Below are positions 35,077-43,836 of a stretch of DNA of 64,000 bases, piece after piece. How positions within the stretch are numbered: the first letter of the stretch is position 1; each line of letters opens with the position of its first letter. This DNA is from Bacteroides sp. GTDB taxonomy: Bacteria; Bacteroidota; Bacteroidia; Bacteroidales; Bacteroidaceae. Made by a program: the position numbers and the translations under genes. The stretch covers positions 16,057 to 80,056 of the forward strand of contig DXLO01000007.1 in NCBI GenBank assembly GCA_019414665.1, given 5' to 3'. The notes below the pieces were generated by a model, which had not been told where the DNA came from, searched no databases, and saw only the letters and a program-made list of their open reading frames with translations.

Positions 35077-35104
35077 TTTCTGTCACTTCGTACAAAAAAA
35101 CAGC
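35077..35104 (-). terminator. Terminator of the alpha-fucosidase gene
   Basis: TGTACGAA (35077-35084) and TTCGTACA (35097-35104) form an 8-bp stem that extends by two pairs past a bulged A. On the minus strand it is followed by GTTTTTT, about 80 bases after the fucosidase stop. Confidence 0.65.
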
Positions 35105-35186
35105 CAAAATTCATGTTCTTTATACGAATAATTCATCTTCTTTTTCATAACTTACCAGCAAGTTCTTGCAATCGGCCTCAAACACC

Positions 35187-37652
35187 TTATAATCCTCTTG
35201 TCACAACGTAATCTTTTCCGGCTTCTGTTGCCAGATCATACTCATAGACTCTCGGAATAACCGGATATTGCGGATTGATTTCCTTCGATACCAAAGGCTC
35301 TTTAATGGCAGCCTGGCGGAACAGTGGATTAGGATTTGTTCCCGATGCCGGCTTCAGCCCCTCTCCTTTCAATGGAACATACGAACGCAGACGCAGGTTT
35401 CCTCCTATGCGGGAGTGAATCTTAGCAGTGTCCAACTGTACGCCATTCCAGTCCATATCGACAACAAATCCTCCGTGGGCAACCAATCCTTTGACTTTAC
35501 CTTCCTCCCATTTGTCGGGTAAAGCCGGAAGCAAATGCACTGCTCCGTCGTGACTCTGAAGCAACATTTCTGCAACTCCAGCCGTAAATCCGAAATTTCC
35601 GTCTATCTGGAAAGGAGGATGCGCGTCAAACAAGTTAGGATACGTACGTCCTTCAGGATATTCTTCTTTTACCTCGTCATTGGGCAGCAGAACCAGCAAA
35701 TTGGAAATCATCTTATAAGCATGATTGCCGTCGAGCAGGCGTGCCCACAGATTAATCTTCCATCCGATAGACCATCCGGTAGCCTTATCACCACGTTGCA
35801 GCAAGGTGTTTTTTACAGCCTGAAAAAGCTGTGGATGAGTAAACGGAGAAATCTGATTGCTGGGGAACAATCCGTATGCATGCGATACGTGGCGGTGTCC
35901 GTCTTTCGGATCGTCCAGATCTTCCAGCCATTCCTGCAACTGATTGTAACGCCCTATCTGCATAGGAGCCATTTCGGAAAGCAAGGTTCTCAACGAATCT
36001 CTGTAAGCAGCCGAAAGTTCCAGAATTTCAGAAGCAGCCAGTGTATTGCTCAATACATCGAAAATAATCTGATTATCCATCGTACAGCCCGATACGATAG
36101 TAGAAGCTTTCTTGGTGTCTTCACCCTTCGGACCATGCTCGGGCGACATGGAAGGAGCTGTAACTTTCCATCCATATTTCGGATGAGGAATCATATACCC
36201 CAAGAAGAAATCGGCGGCTCCTTTCATTGCCGGATAAGATTTTCTCAGGAAATCTTTATCGCCGGTATACAGATAATGCTGCCATAAGTGAGTAGTCAGC
36301 CAGGCTCCTCCTACCGGCCATGTTCCGTAGAAAGCTTTGTCTACCGGACCAGTGACACGCCAGATATCAGTATTGTGATGTGCCACCCATCCGTTGCAAC
36401 CATACATCGTACGTGCGGTTTCACGTCCGGTTACAGATAAATCCTGAACCAGACCGAACAAAGGTTCATGGGTTTCCGACAGATTGGTAACCTCTGCCGG
36501 CCAGTAATTCATTTCGGTATTGATATTGATGGTATACTTTCCATCCCACGGAGCATTCAACTGATGATTCCAGATGCCTTGCAAATTGGCAGGCTGTCCT
36601 CCCGGCTGTGAAGAAGAAATCAGCAGGTAACGGCCATACTGGAACATCAAAGCTGCAAGTGTCGGATCATTTCCCTGACTGAAACCGGCAATACGCTTTA
36701 CCGTTTCCTGTCTGGCTGTTTTAGTATTTTCTCCTCCTAGCGAAAGCGAAACACGATTGAACTGCGACTGATAATAGTCGGTATGTGCTTTCAGCGCTTC
36801 GGAATACTCTTTTTTCATTGCACCAGCCAGCAAAGCAGAAGCTTTCTTGCTTTCATTTCCCTTTACATTATGATAATTGACGAAATTGGTTGCAGCAGCG
36901 ATATACAAGGTAGCCGCAGTCGCATGCTCAACAGAAATATATTTATCCGTCAGACTGACCTTACCGCCTTCTGCTATCACCTGACTCTGAGTTTCAACTT
37001 CGATTACTCCTTTCACACCTTCATGGTCTCCACCCTTGCCGCGAAGAACCAGCTTTTTCCCCTGCTTTCTTACCGTACTTTGCAGCGGAGAATCATAGCT
37101 TACCTTAAAATTCAATTCACCTGGTTTATCGGTCGTGAAACGGACAATGATTACCCGATCGGGAAAAGAGGCAAAAACCTCACGCTGAAAGTTCACTCCG
37201 TCTACCTGATAACGGGTTGTCGCCACGGCTCTTTCCAGATTAAGGTCACGATAATAATTCTTAGCTTTTTCATGGCCCGGCGCTTCAATAATCAAGCTTC
37301 CGATTGTCTGATAAGGCATACCGTTGCGCCCCGTATAAAACGTCTGGTCAATCAGATTCTGGGCGTCCATTGTCTTTCCGGAGAAAATCAGGTTACGTAC
37401 TTCAGCCAGACTTTCGAGCGCTTTCGGATTGTCATTCCGATACGGTCCTCCTCCCCAAAGCGTTTCTTCATTCAACTGCAATTCTTCGCGCGATGTTCCT
37501 CCATAAACCATCGCTCCCATCGATGAGTTTCCTACGGGCAGTGCCTCTACCCATGTTTTTGCCGGTTGCTGATACCACAGCTTCAAATTTTGTGCGTGTG
37601 CCGAGAGCATCATCCAAACACATGCTCCCACTAATAACAAATGTTTTTTCAT
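35187..37652 (-). CDS. GH95 alpha-L-fucosidase
   Basis: An 821-residue exported glycoside hydrolase of family 95, which removes alpha-1,2-linked (or related) fucose, or galactose in some members. Signal peptide MKKHLLLVGACVWMMLSAHAQ; no lipobox, so probably periplasmic. The N-terminal beta-sandwich (LKLWYQQPAKTWVEALPVGNSSMGAMVYGG) leads to the (alpha/alpha)6 barrel. The family catalytic residues are present: the paired Asn in the NTEMNYWPAEV region, the acid Glu in TAPSMSPEHG and the Asp in FDAHPPFQIDGNFG. I start at the ATG at 37652; the open frame runs 45 codons higher but over the promoter. It is not linked to a susCD pair here. Confidence 0.94.
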   Translation of the reverse strand: MKKHLLLVGACVWMMLSAHAQNLKLWYQQPAKTWVEALPVGNSSMGAMVYGGTSREELQLNEETLWGGGPYRNDNPKALESLAEVRNLIFSGKTMDAQNLIDQTFYTGRNGMPYQTIGSLIIEAPGHEKAKNYYRDLNLERAVATTRYQVDGVNFQREVFASFPDRVIIVRFTTDKPGELNFKVSYDSPLQSTVRKQGKKLVLRGKGGDHEGVKGVIEVETQSQVIAEGGKVSLTDKYISVEHATAATLYIAAATNFVNYHNVKGNESKKASALLAGAMKKEYSEALKAHTDYYQSQFNRVSLSLGGENTKTARQETVKRIAGFSQGNDPTLAALMFQYGRYLLISSSQPGGQPANLQGIWNHQLNAPWDGKYTININTEMNYWPAEVTNLSETHEPLFGLVQDLSVTGRETARTMYGCNGWVAHHNTDIWRVTGPVDKAFYGTWPVGGAWLTTHLWQHYLYTGDKDFLRKSYPAMKGAADFFLGYMIPHPKYGWKVTAPSMSPEHGPKGEDTKKASTIVSGCTMDNQIIFDVLSNTLAASEILELSAAYRDSLRTLLSEMAPMQIGRYNQLQEWLEDLDDPKDGHRHVSHAYGLFPSNQISPFTHPQLFQAVKNTLLQRGDKATGWSIGWKINLWARLLDGNHAYKMISNLLVLLPNDEVKEEYPEGRTYPNLFDAHPPFQIDGNFGFTAGVAEMLLQSHDGAVHLLPALPDKWEEGKVKGLVAHGGFVVDMDWNGVQLDTAKIHSRIGGNLRLRSYVPLKGEGLKPASGTNPNPLFRQAAIKEPLVSKEINPQYPVIPRVYEYDLATEAGKDYVVTRGL

Positions 37653-37681
37653 ATAAGGTTTACTTATTGTATTTACGACGA

Positions 37682-37689
37682 CAAAGATA
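37682..37689 (-). promoter_or_regulatory. Promoter -7 box of the fucosidase gene
   Basis: Reads TATCTTTG on the minus strand (TAnnTTTG), 30 bases before the ATG at 37652. With the terminator just upstream it makes the fucosidase a separate unit from the TCA operon. Confidence 0.6.
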
Positions 37690-37755
37690 ACTAAAAGAGA
37701 AATAGCATCCAACGGTTCAAAATATTTTATTCCGAAAACAGAAAATACAATAAAA

Positions 37756-37800
37756 AAGCTGTCCGGATTTCCGTTTTCAATACGCAAATCCAGACAGCTT
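37756..37800 (-). terminator. Terminator of the acn-icd-gltA operon
   Basis: AAGCTGTCCGGATTT (37756-37770) and AAATCCAGACAGCTT (37786-37800) pair over 15 bp with one mismatch. On the minus strand TTTTTTATTG follows. It lies 24 bases past the citrate synthase stop. Confidence 0.85.
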
Positions 37801-37823
37801 CTCTAATCTCTTTAAAAGAAATT

Positions 37824-39164
37824 CTATCTCTCTACAATCGGAGTATATGCTACTTCATCGAGTACATTCTTATATGCCGGACGAATAATTCGTCTTCCTT
37901 CGAAGTTCAGTTCCTCAATGCGGTGTGCCGTCCATCCCACAATACGTGCCATGGCAAAGAGCGGCGTATAAATTTCCATCGGAAGTCCCATCATTTCATA
38001 AATGAATCCCGAATAGAAGTCAACATTCGAGCAAACCTGCTTTTTCGTTCCCTTCACCTTCTTGAAACATTCTATGGCACGCTGTTCCAGCAGTTCGAGG
38101 AAAGCAAATTCCTTTTCGCATCCCTTTTCGGCTACCAGTTCACTTGCCAGCTCCTTCAGAAGCACTGCACGAGGATCGGAAATGGTATATACAGCATGTC
38201 CGATACCATAAATCAGTCCGCTTCCGTCGTATGCCTCTTTCCGTAACATACGCATCAGATATGTATCTATTTCGTCCACATTGGTCCAGTCGGAAATAAC
38301 CTCCTTCAAGTGGTGGAACATCTTTACTACCTGTATATTAGCACCTCCATGCAGCGGACCCTTCAACGATCCGATACCTGCCGCTATGCTGGAATAAGTA
38401 TCTGTACGGGTAGAACTGGTAACACGTACCGTAAATGTTGAGTTGTTACCACCACCGTGTTCTGCCTGAAGTACCAACAGCAGGTCGAGCATACGAGCCT
38501 CCAGCGGTGTATAGTCTTTCTTTATCATATAGAGAAAGTTCTCGGCAATCGAGAGATTCTCATGCGGATGGCGGATATGCAGCGAACGTCCGTGAATACT
38601 ATGACGGTAAATGCTGTACGCATAGGCTATGATGGTAGGGAACTTCGATATCAGCTCGATGGACTGGCGCATCAGGTTATCGCGTGAAATATCGTCCGGA
38701 TTCGGGTCGAACGTATACATCTCGAGCACACTGCGCGCCAGAATGTTCATGATATTCTGACCCTCCAGGTCGATGATATTCATGGTCGTCTTCTTGTCGA
38801 GTGGCATATTGTCGTTTATCAGCTCTTTGAAAGCAGCCAGTTGTTCACTGTCGGGGAGTTCTCCCGAAAGCAGCAGATAGGCAACTTCCTCGAATCCAAA
38901 ACGTTTTTCCTTCAACAATGCATGGGCGATGTCATCCAAATCGTATCCTCTATAGAACAACTTTCCGGGAATAGGTTTCAAACCCTCTTCAGTACGCTCA
39001 TAACCTACAACGTTACCAATCTTAGTCAGTCCTACAAGAACACCTGTGCCGTCTTCATTACGCAGACCACGCTTCACATTATATTTCGTGAAAAGCTCAT
39101 TATCAATCCGGCATGCCTGTTTGGCACATTCCGAAAGTTTATATACGATATATTCTTTTTTCAT
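37824..39164 (-). CDS. gltA: Citrate synthase
   Basis: A 446-residue citrate synthase, condensing oxaloacetate and acetyl-CoA. Conserved segments: GKLFYRGYDLDDIAHALL, LQAEHGGGNNSTFTVRVTSS, LKGPLHGGANIQVVKM, the active-site His in YGIGHAVYTISDPRA and NVDFYSGFIYEMMGLP near the end. It is the last gene of the aconitase-isocitrate dehydrogenase-citrate synthase operon (18 bases behind icd). Together the three make 2-oxoglutarate for glutamate, the oxidative half-branch used by anaerobic Bacteroides. Confidence 0.95.
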   Translation of the reverse strand: MKKEYIVYKLSECAKQACRIDNELFTKYNVKRGLRNEDGTGVLVGLTKIGNVVGYERTEEGLKPIPGKLFYRGYDLDDIAHALLKEKRFGFEEVAYLLLSGELPDSEQLAAFKELINDNMPLDKKTTMNIIDLEGQNIMNILARSVLEMYTFDPNPDDISRDNLMRQSIELISKFPTIIAYAYSIYRHSIHGRSLHIRHPHENLSIAENFLYMIKKDYTPLEARMLDLLLVLQAEHGGGNNSTFTVRVTSSTRTDTYSSIAAGIGSLKGPLHGGANIQVVKMFHHLKEVISDWTNVDEIDTYLMRMLRKEAYDGSGLIYGIGHAVYTISDPRAVLLKELASELVAEKGCEKEFAFLELLEQRAIECFKKVKGTKKQVCSNVDFYSGFIYEMMGLPMEIYTPLFAMARIVGWTAHRIEELNFEGRRIIRPAYKNVLDEVAYTPIVER

Positions 39165-39182
39165 TCTGATACGTTCTTTTGA

Positions 39183-40442
39183 TTATAATGACTCTATTAC
39201 ACGCTGTCCGAACTCTTTCGTAGCCAAAGCTTTTCCGTCGGGCATGAAACGAGCCAGATCGACCGTTGCCTCTCCTGCTCCGAACAATTGTTCCAATGCA
39301 TTTGTGATGAGTAAAGCAGCCTCTTTCCATCCCAGATACTCCAGCATCATGACAGACGACAGCAATAACGAACAAGGATTAACTACATTCTTTCCGGCAA
39401 TATCAGGAGCCGTACCGTGCGTTGCCTCAAAAATAGCATGTCCTGTCAGGTAATTGATATTGGCCCCCGGAGCGATTCCGATACCTCCTACCATAGCAGC
39501 CAGCTGGTCGGAAACATAATCTCCGTTCAGATTCAACGTTGCAATAACCGAATATTCTTCCGGGATAAGCAAGGTATTCTGCAAGAAGGCATCAGCAATA
39601 CAGTCCTTAATAATAACTTTTCCTGTATTCATAGCCTCAGCCAGTGCAGCCTTTGCCGATTCTTCACCCAGATCCTTCTTCAACTGGTTATACTGGTTCA
39701 TCGTAAATATACGGCCGGCAAACTCTGTTTCTGCCACTTCATACCCCCAACGCTTGAATCCTCCTTCGGTAAATTTCATAATATTTCCCTTGTGTACCAG
39801 TGTAACCGAAGGCAATTTGTGCTGCAATGCGTACAAGATAGCTGCACGCACCAGACGTTTCGTGCCTTCTACTGATACAGGCTTTACTCCGAACGAAGAA
39901 GTTTCGGGGAAACGTACTTTCTTTACCCCCATCTCATCACGCAGAAAAGCATAAAACTTCTGTGCTTCGGAAGTACCCTGCTCCCATTCGATACCGGCAT
40001 AAATATCTTCTGTATTTTCTCGGAAGATGTGCATATCCACTTTTTGAGGTTCTTTAACCGGAGAAACTACTCCACGGAACCAGCGTACCGGACGCAGGCA
40101 AACATACAAATCGAGTGTCTGACGCAAAGCAACATTCAGCGAACGAATACCTCCTCCTACCGGTGTAGTAAGAGGGCCTTTAATACCTATCAAATACTCA
40201 CGGAAAGCATCCATAGTCGCTTCGGGCAGCCATTCTCCAGTCTGTTCGAAAGCTTTTCCTCCAGCCAGAACTTCTTTCCATTCGATAGAGCGTTTTCCAC
40301 TATAAGCCAACTTTACAGCTTCGTTTACTATTTGCTGACATACGGGAGTAATCTCTGCTCCCACTCCGTCACCTTCTATAAAAGGGACAGTTACACAGTC
40401 GGGCACAACCAACCGACCGTCTTGCATATATACCTTACTCAT
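39183..40442 (-). CDS. icd: Isocitrate dehydrogenase (NADP-type)
   Basis: A 419-residue decarboxylating isocitrate dehydrogenase of the E. coli Icd type. The substrate loop IRSLNVALRQTLDLYVCLRPVRWF matches E. coli, with the serine that is phosphorylated there. The TEDIYAGIEWEQGT segment and the metal-binding DCIADAFLQN follow, and ATHGTAPDIAGKNVVNP forms the cofactor region with residues that favour NADP. It makes 2-oxoglutarate, CO2 and NADPH. It lies 7 bases behind aconitase in the operon. Confidence 0.95.
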   Translation of the reverse strand: MSKVYMQDGRLVVPDCVTVPFIEGDGVGAEITPVCQQIVNEAVKLAYSGKRSIEWKEVLAGGKAFEQTGEWLPEATMDAFREYLIGIKGPLTTPVGGGIRSLNVALRQTLDLYVCLRPVRWFRGVVSPVKEPQKVDMHIFRENTEDIYAGIEWEQGTSEAQKFYAFLRDEMGVKKVRFPETSSFGVKPVSVEGTKRLVRAAILYALQHKLPSVTLVHKGNIMKFTEGGFKRWGYEVAETEFAGRIFTMNQYNQLKKDLGEESAKAALAEAMNTGKVIIKDCIADAFLQNTLLIPEEYSVIATLNLNGDYVSDQLAAMVGGIGIAPGANINYLTGHAIFEATHGTAPDIAGKNVVNPCSLLLSSVMMLEYLGWKEAALLITNALEQLFGAGEATVDLARFMPDGKALATKEFGQRVIESL

Positions 40443-40449
40443 AATCTTT

Positions 40450-42708
40450 TTATTGTTTTCTGAATGTATTCAGGGCACACCCTGCCTTAAACCAACCTAT
40501 CTGCATTTCGTTGTATGTATGTGATGCCAAGAACATATCTTCTGTTCCGTTTTCATGTTTTACGATTACCTGCAACGGCTTTCCCGGAGCAAAGCTATCC
40601 AACCCTACAATTGAGATGCAATCGTGTTCCTGTATCTTGTCGTAATCATCTTTATTCATAAAGGTAAGCGCCAGCATACCTTGTTTTTTCAAATTCGTTT
40701 CGTGAATACGGGCAAAGCTCTTAGCAAGAATCACACGTACATTCAGGAATCGAGGTTCCATGGCCGCATGTTCACGGCTCGAACCTTCTCCGTAGTTTTC
40801 CTCTGCCACTACAATAGAAGGAATACCTTTTGCCTTATATTGCTTTGCCACAGCCGATACAGCCTCATAATCACCAGTCAGTCTGTTCCATACACTATTG
40901 GTCTTGCCATTGAATGCGTTTACAGCCCCCATCAGCATATTATCGGAAATATTTTCCAAGTGTCCACGGAAACGGAGCCACGGTCCTGCCATCGAAATAT
41001 GATCAGTAGTACATTTACCCTGTGTCTTGATCAGCAACGGCATATCTGTCAGATCCTTTCCATCCCATGCTGCAAAAGGAGCCAGTTTCTGTAAACGTTT
41101 AGAATCGGGAGCGATAGAAACTTCCAGATTCTTTCCGTCGGCAGCCGGAGCTACATATCCGTTGTCGTCTACCGTGAATCCTTTATCCGGCAAGGTTTCT
41201 CCTGCCGGAGCATCGAGCTTGACCTGCTCACCTCTTTCATTTGTCAATGTATCAGTCAGCGGATTGAAACATAAATCTCCTGCAATAGCCAGCGCCATAG
41301 CTAACTCAGGCGAAGCGACAAAAGCATGCGTATTGGGATTGCCGTCGGCACGCTTGGCAAAATTACGGTTAAACGAAGTCACGATAGAATTGGCACGCTG
41401 CGGATCGTCAGTTACACGCTTCCACTGTCCGATGCACGGACCACAAGCGTTTGTCATAATCACTCCTCCTACCGCTTCAAAATCGGCTATCATTCCATCA
41501 CGCTTTGTCGTACAGTAAACCTGCTCCGAACCTGGATTTATAATTAACTGGGCAGTCATTTTCAACCCTTTTGCCTTCACCTGACGGGCCAATGAAGCCG
41601 CACGAGTCAAGTCTTGATACGAAGAGTTTGTACACGAACCAATCAACCCCACTTCCATCCGTTGCGGATAACCGTTTGTCCGCACCTTTTCTGCAAATTC
41701 CGATATCGGACATGCTGCATCGGGTGTAAACGGACCATTGATATATGGCTCCAATGTAGACAAATCTATATCAATAACTTTATCATAATATACTTCCGGA
41801 TTAGCCTCTACCTCTGCGTCAGCTTTCAGATACAAAGCATTGCCCGAAGCCATTGCAGCCACCTCCTTACGTCCCGTAGCACACAGATATTTCTCCATTT
41901 CCGCATCATAAGGGAATATGGAAGTTGTAGCTCCTACTTCAGCGCCCATATTACAAATGGTCGCTTTACCGGTAGCAGACAGTGAAGCCGTTCCTTCTCC
42001 AAAATATTCGATAATGGCATTGGTAGCTCCTTTTACAGTAAGCATACCCGCCAGCTTTAATATTACATCTTTGGGCGAGGCCCAGCCATTAAGCTTACCT
42101 TTCAGACGCACACCGATAATTTTAGGCATTTTCAGTTCCCATTCCATTCCGGTCATTACATCTACCGCATCAGCTCCTCCTACTCCGATGGCAATCATTC
42201 CTAAACCGCCGGCATTGGGAGTATGAGAATCTGTTCCTACAATCATTCCGCCCGGGAACGCATAGTTCTCTAATACAACCTGATGAATGATACCAGCTCC
42301 CGGTTTCCAAAAACCGATGTTATATTTAGAGGCAACACTCTTCAGAAAGTCATATACCTCCTTATTTGTCTCTTCAGCTACAGGTAAGTCTTCTTTAAAT
42401 CCCCGATATGCCTGTATCAAATGGTCACAGTGTACCGTAGCCGGAACAGCAGCACTTTCTTTCCCTGAATTCATAAATTGCAGCAACGCCATCTGAGCCG
42501 TAGCATCTTGCATAGCTACTCTGTCAGGACGGAAATTTACATAATCCTCACCACGGCGAAAAGAAGCAACTGTATCTGCATTATATAAGTGTGCATATAA
42601 TATTTTTTCTGCCAATGTCATGGCTTTACCTAATTTCATTCGCGCTGCATCCACATGTACTGCATACGATGCATAAAAGCGTTTCAGCATCTCAATATCG
42701 TAAACCAT
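40450..42708 (-). CDS. Aconitate hydratase
   Basis: A 752-residue aconitase of the mitochondrial-like type, isomerising citrate to isocitrate through a 4Fe-4S cluster. The cluster cysteines are in LIGSCTNSSYQDL and ACGPCIGQWKR. The dimer-independent swivel domain at the C-terminus has NYGEGSSREHAAMEPRFL, which holds the substrate arginine. First gene of the acn-icd-gltA operon, with a promoter box at 42747-42754. No iron-responsive sites are evident. Confidence 0.95.
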   Translation of the reverse strand: MVYDIEMLKRFYASYAVHVDAARMKLGKAMTLAEKILYAHLYNADTVASFRRGEDYVNFRPDRVAMQDATAQMALLQFMNSGKESAAVPATVHCDHLIQAYRGFKEDLPVAEETNKEVYDFLKSVASKYNIGFWKPGAGIIHQVVLENYAFPGGMIVGTDSHTPNAGGLGMIAIGVGGADAVDVMTGMEWELKMPKIIGVRLKGKLNGWASPKDVILKLAGMLTVKGATNAIIEYFGEGTASLSATGKATICNMGAEVGATTSIFPYDAEMEKYLCATGRKEVAAMASGNALYLKADAEVEANPEVYYDKVIDIDLSTLEPYINGPFTPDAACPISEFAEKVRTNGYPQRMEVGLIGSCTNSSYQDLTRAASLARQVKAKGLKMTAQLIINPGSEQVYCTTKRDGMIADFEAVGGVIMTNACGPCIGQWKRVTDDPQRANSIVTSFNRNFAKRADGNPNTHAFVASPELAMALAIAGDLCFNPLTDTLTNERGEQVKLDAPAGETLPDKGFTVDDNGYVAPAADGKNLEVSIAPDSKRLQKLAPFAAWDGKDLTDMPLLIKTQGKCTTDHISMAGPWLRFRGHLENISDNMLMGAVNAFNGKTNSVWNRLTGDYEAVSAVAKQYKAKGIPSIVVAEENYGEGSSREHAAMEPRFLNVRVILAKSFARIHETNLKKQGMLALTFMNKDDYDKIQEHDCISIVGLDSFAPGKPLQVIVKHENGTEDMFLASHTYNEMQIGWFKAGCALNTFRKQ

Positions 42709-42746
42709 TCTGTTTTCCTTTCTTTTTTACCTTTTAAATAATGTCA

Positions 42747-42754
42747 CAAACATA
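42747..42754 (-). promoter_or_regulatory. Promoter -7 box of acn-icd-gltA
   Basis: Reads TATGTTTG on the minus strand, matching TAnnTTTG, 39 bases before the aconitase ATG. Confidence 0.55.
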
Positions 42755-42999
42755 TAGAAAATATTTTCAACAATCAATAAAAATTAAATAAATTAATTCA
42801 TTTTGAAAGAAAATATCGCAATATTGCATAATTATAACATAAAGAAAGATTCTATTCTTTACAAAGTTCTTTATTTCTTCATTCAATTTACAGAAAAGAA
42901 AACAGGAGGTTTCATAAGATTATAAAAACGGAAACAACCTTACATCGACAGTTCTGAAAAAATAAAATCAACGAACATATATACTTCATAGATTATCAC

Positions 43000-43007
43000 T
43001 ATCTTTG
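43000..43007 (+). promoter_or_regulatory. Promoter -7 box of the ftsB-like gene
   Basis: TATCTTTG, matching TAnnTTTG, 25 bases before the ATG at 43032. Confidence 0.6.
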
Positions 43008-43031
43008 CCTGTAAATCATTAAGAACATCAT

Positions 43032-43355
43032 ATGAGCAAACTGAAAAAAGCATGGGAATATATCCGTCAGCATAAATACCTTATTACAATACTTGTCTTT
43101 TTGCTGATAATCGGTGTATTAGATGAAGAAAACAGTCTGATACAGCGCTTCTCACACTGGCGTGAAATCCAGACATTAAATACGGAAATAGAGCATTACC
43201 GTAAACAATATGAAAGGGACAGTCGCGAACTAAAAGAACTGACTTCAAATCCGGAGGAACTGGAAAAAGTTGCACGCGAAAAGTACTTGATGAAGAAAGA
43301 GAATGAAGATATTTATATTTTTGAAGAAGATTTGAAAAAGATCAAGGATGAGTAA
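43032..43355 (+). CDS. FtsB/DivIC-like septum formation initiator
   Basis: A 107-residue single-pass membrane protein. A short basic N-terminus is followed by one membrane helix (YLITILVFLLIIGVL, about 16-30) and a periplasmic coiled coil (EIQTLNTEIEHYRKQYERDSRELKEL). The C-terminal motif NPEELEKVAREKYLMKKENEDIYIF is the FtsB/DivIC signature. It should act in the divisome with FtsL and FtsQ. The last 8 bases overlap the next gene (ATGAGTAA), so the two are translated together. Confidence 0.9.
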   Translation: MSKLKKAWEYIRQHKYLITILVFLLIIGVLDEENSLIQRFSHWREIQTLNTEIEHYRKQYERDSRELKELTSNPEELEKVAREKYLMKKENEDIYIFEEDLKKIKDE

Positions 43356-43692
43356 ATACTATTCTGCTATAGCTACTGTAGGGGCAGTAGCACTACTGTT
43401 GGGAGCTGCACTGCAAATCACCCAACTGGCATGGGCTCCATACTTATATCTGATAGGAGCCATTATGTTTGCCTATGTACAAGTAATGAGCGGTTACGAA
43501 GGGAAAAACATCATTATCCGCCGCCTGCGCCGCCAGCAAATAATCGGAGCAACTTTACTGGTTGTTGCCGGAGTAATGATGATTCTCTGGAAACGAAATG
43601 AATGGGTAGTATGTCTGACTATTGCTGCCGTACTGGAAATGTACACCGTATTCCGTATTCCTCAGGAAGAGGAAAAAGAAAAGAACAAATAA
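43348..43692 (+). CDS. Small four-helix membrane protein of unknown function
   Basis: A 114-residue protein with four hydrophobic segments (about residues 5-23, 27-45, 65-82, 87-103) and a charged C-terminus (PQEEEKEKNK). Between helices two and three lies a basic loop (GKNIIIRRLRRQQ), so this loop should face the cytoplasm. I do not recognise a named family. Its start overlaps the ftsB-like gene by 8 bases, which suggests a link with cell division or envelope assembly, but that is inference from position only. Confidence 0.8.
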   Translation: MSKYYSAIATVGAVALLLGAALQITQLAWAPYLYLIGAIMFAYVQVMSGYEGKNIIIRRLRRQQIIGATLLVVAGVMMILWKRNEWVVCLTIAAVLEMYTVFRIPQEEEKEKNK

Positions 43693-43765
43693 TCCGGTTC
43701 AAGAGCATATACACAAAACAGAGTAAGTTTTTGATAGCACAGTAACCGGTTACTATTAAAATATA

Positions 43766-43806
43766 AAAGCCATATCAAACTCAGTATCGAGTAATGATAT
43801 GGCTTT
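43766..43806. terminator. Bidirectional terminator between the ftsB-like unit and the S46 genes
   Basis: AAAGCCATATCA (43766-43777) pairs with TGATATGGCTTT (43795-43806), with a small inner stem ACTC/GAGT. T-rich sequence follows on the plus side (ATTTTAT). Between convergent stops at 43692 and 43837. Confidence 0.8.
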
Positions 43807-43836
43807 ATTTTATCACCGTGATTTTATAAACATGAA

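Larger units (their letters stand above)
34777..35186. other. Intergenic region between convergent folB and the fucosidase gene
   Basis: 410 bases. The left part holds the folB terminator (34788-34842) and the right part the fucosidase terminator (35077-35104). The 230 bases between them show no convincing ORF, RNA or repeat. Confidence 0.6.
42709..43031. other. Divergent promoter region between aconitase and the ftsB-like gene
   Basis: 323 AT-rich bases with a -7 box for each side (42747-42754 minus, 43000-43007 plus). The 245 bases between show no gene and no clear repeat. Confidence 0.6.

Noticed and set aside
37653..37787. 45-codon upstream extension of the GH95 fucosidase
   Set aside because: It crosses the promoter box and part of the terminator of the TCA operon, and a clean signal peptide begins at the ATG at 37652.
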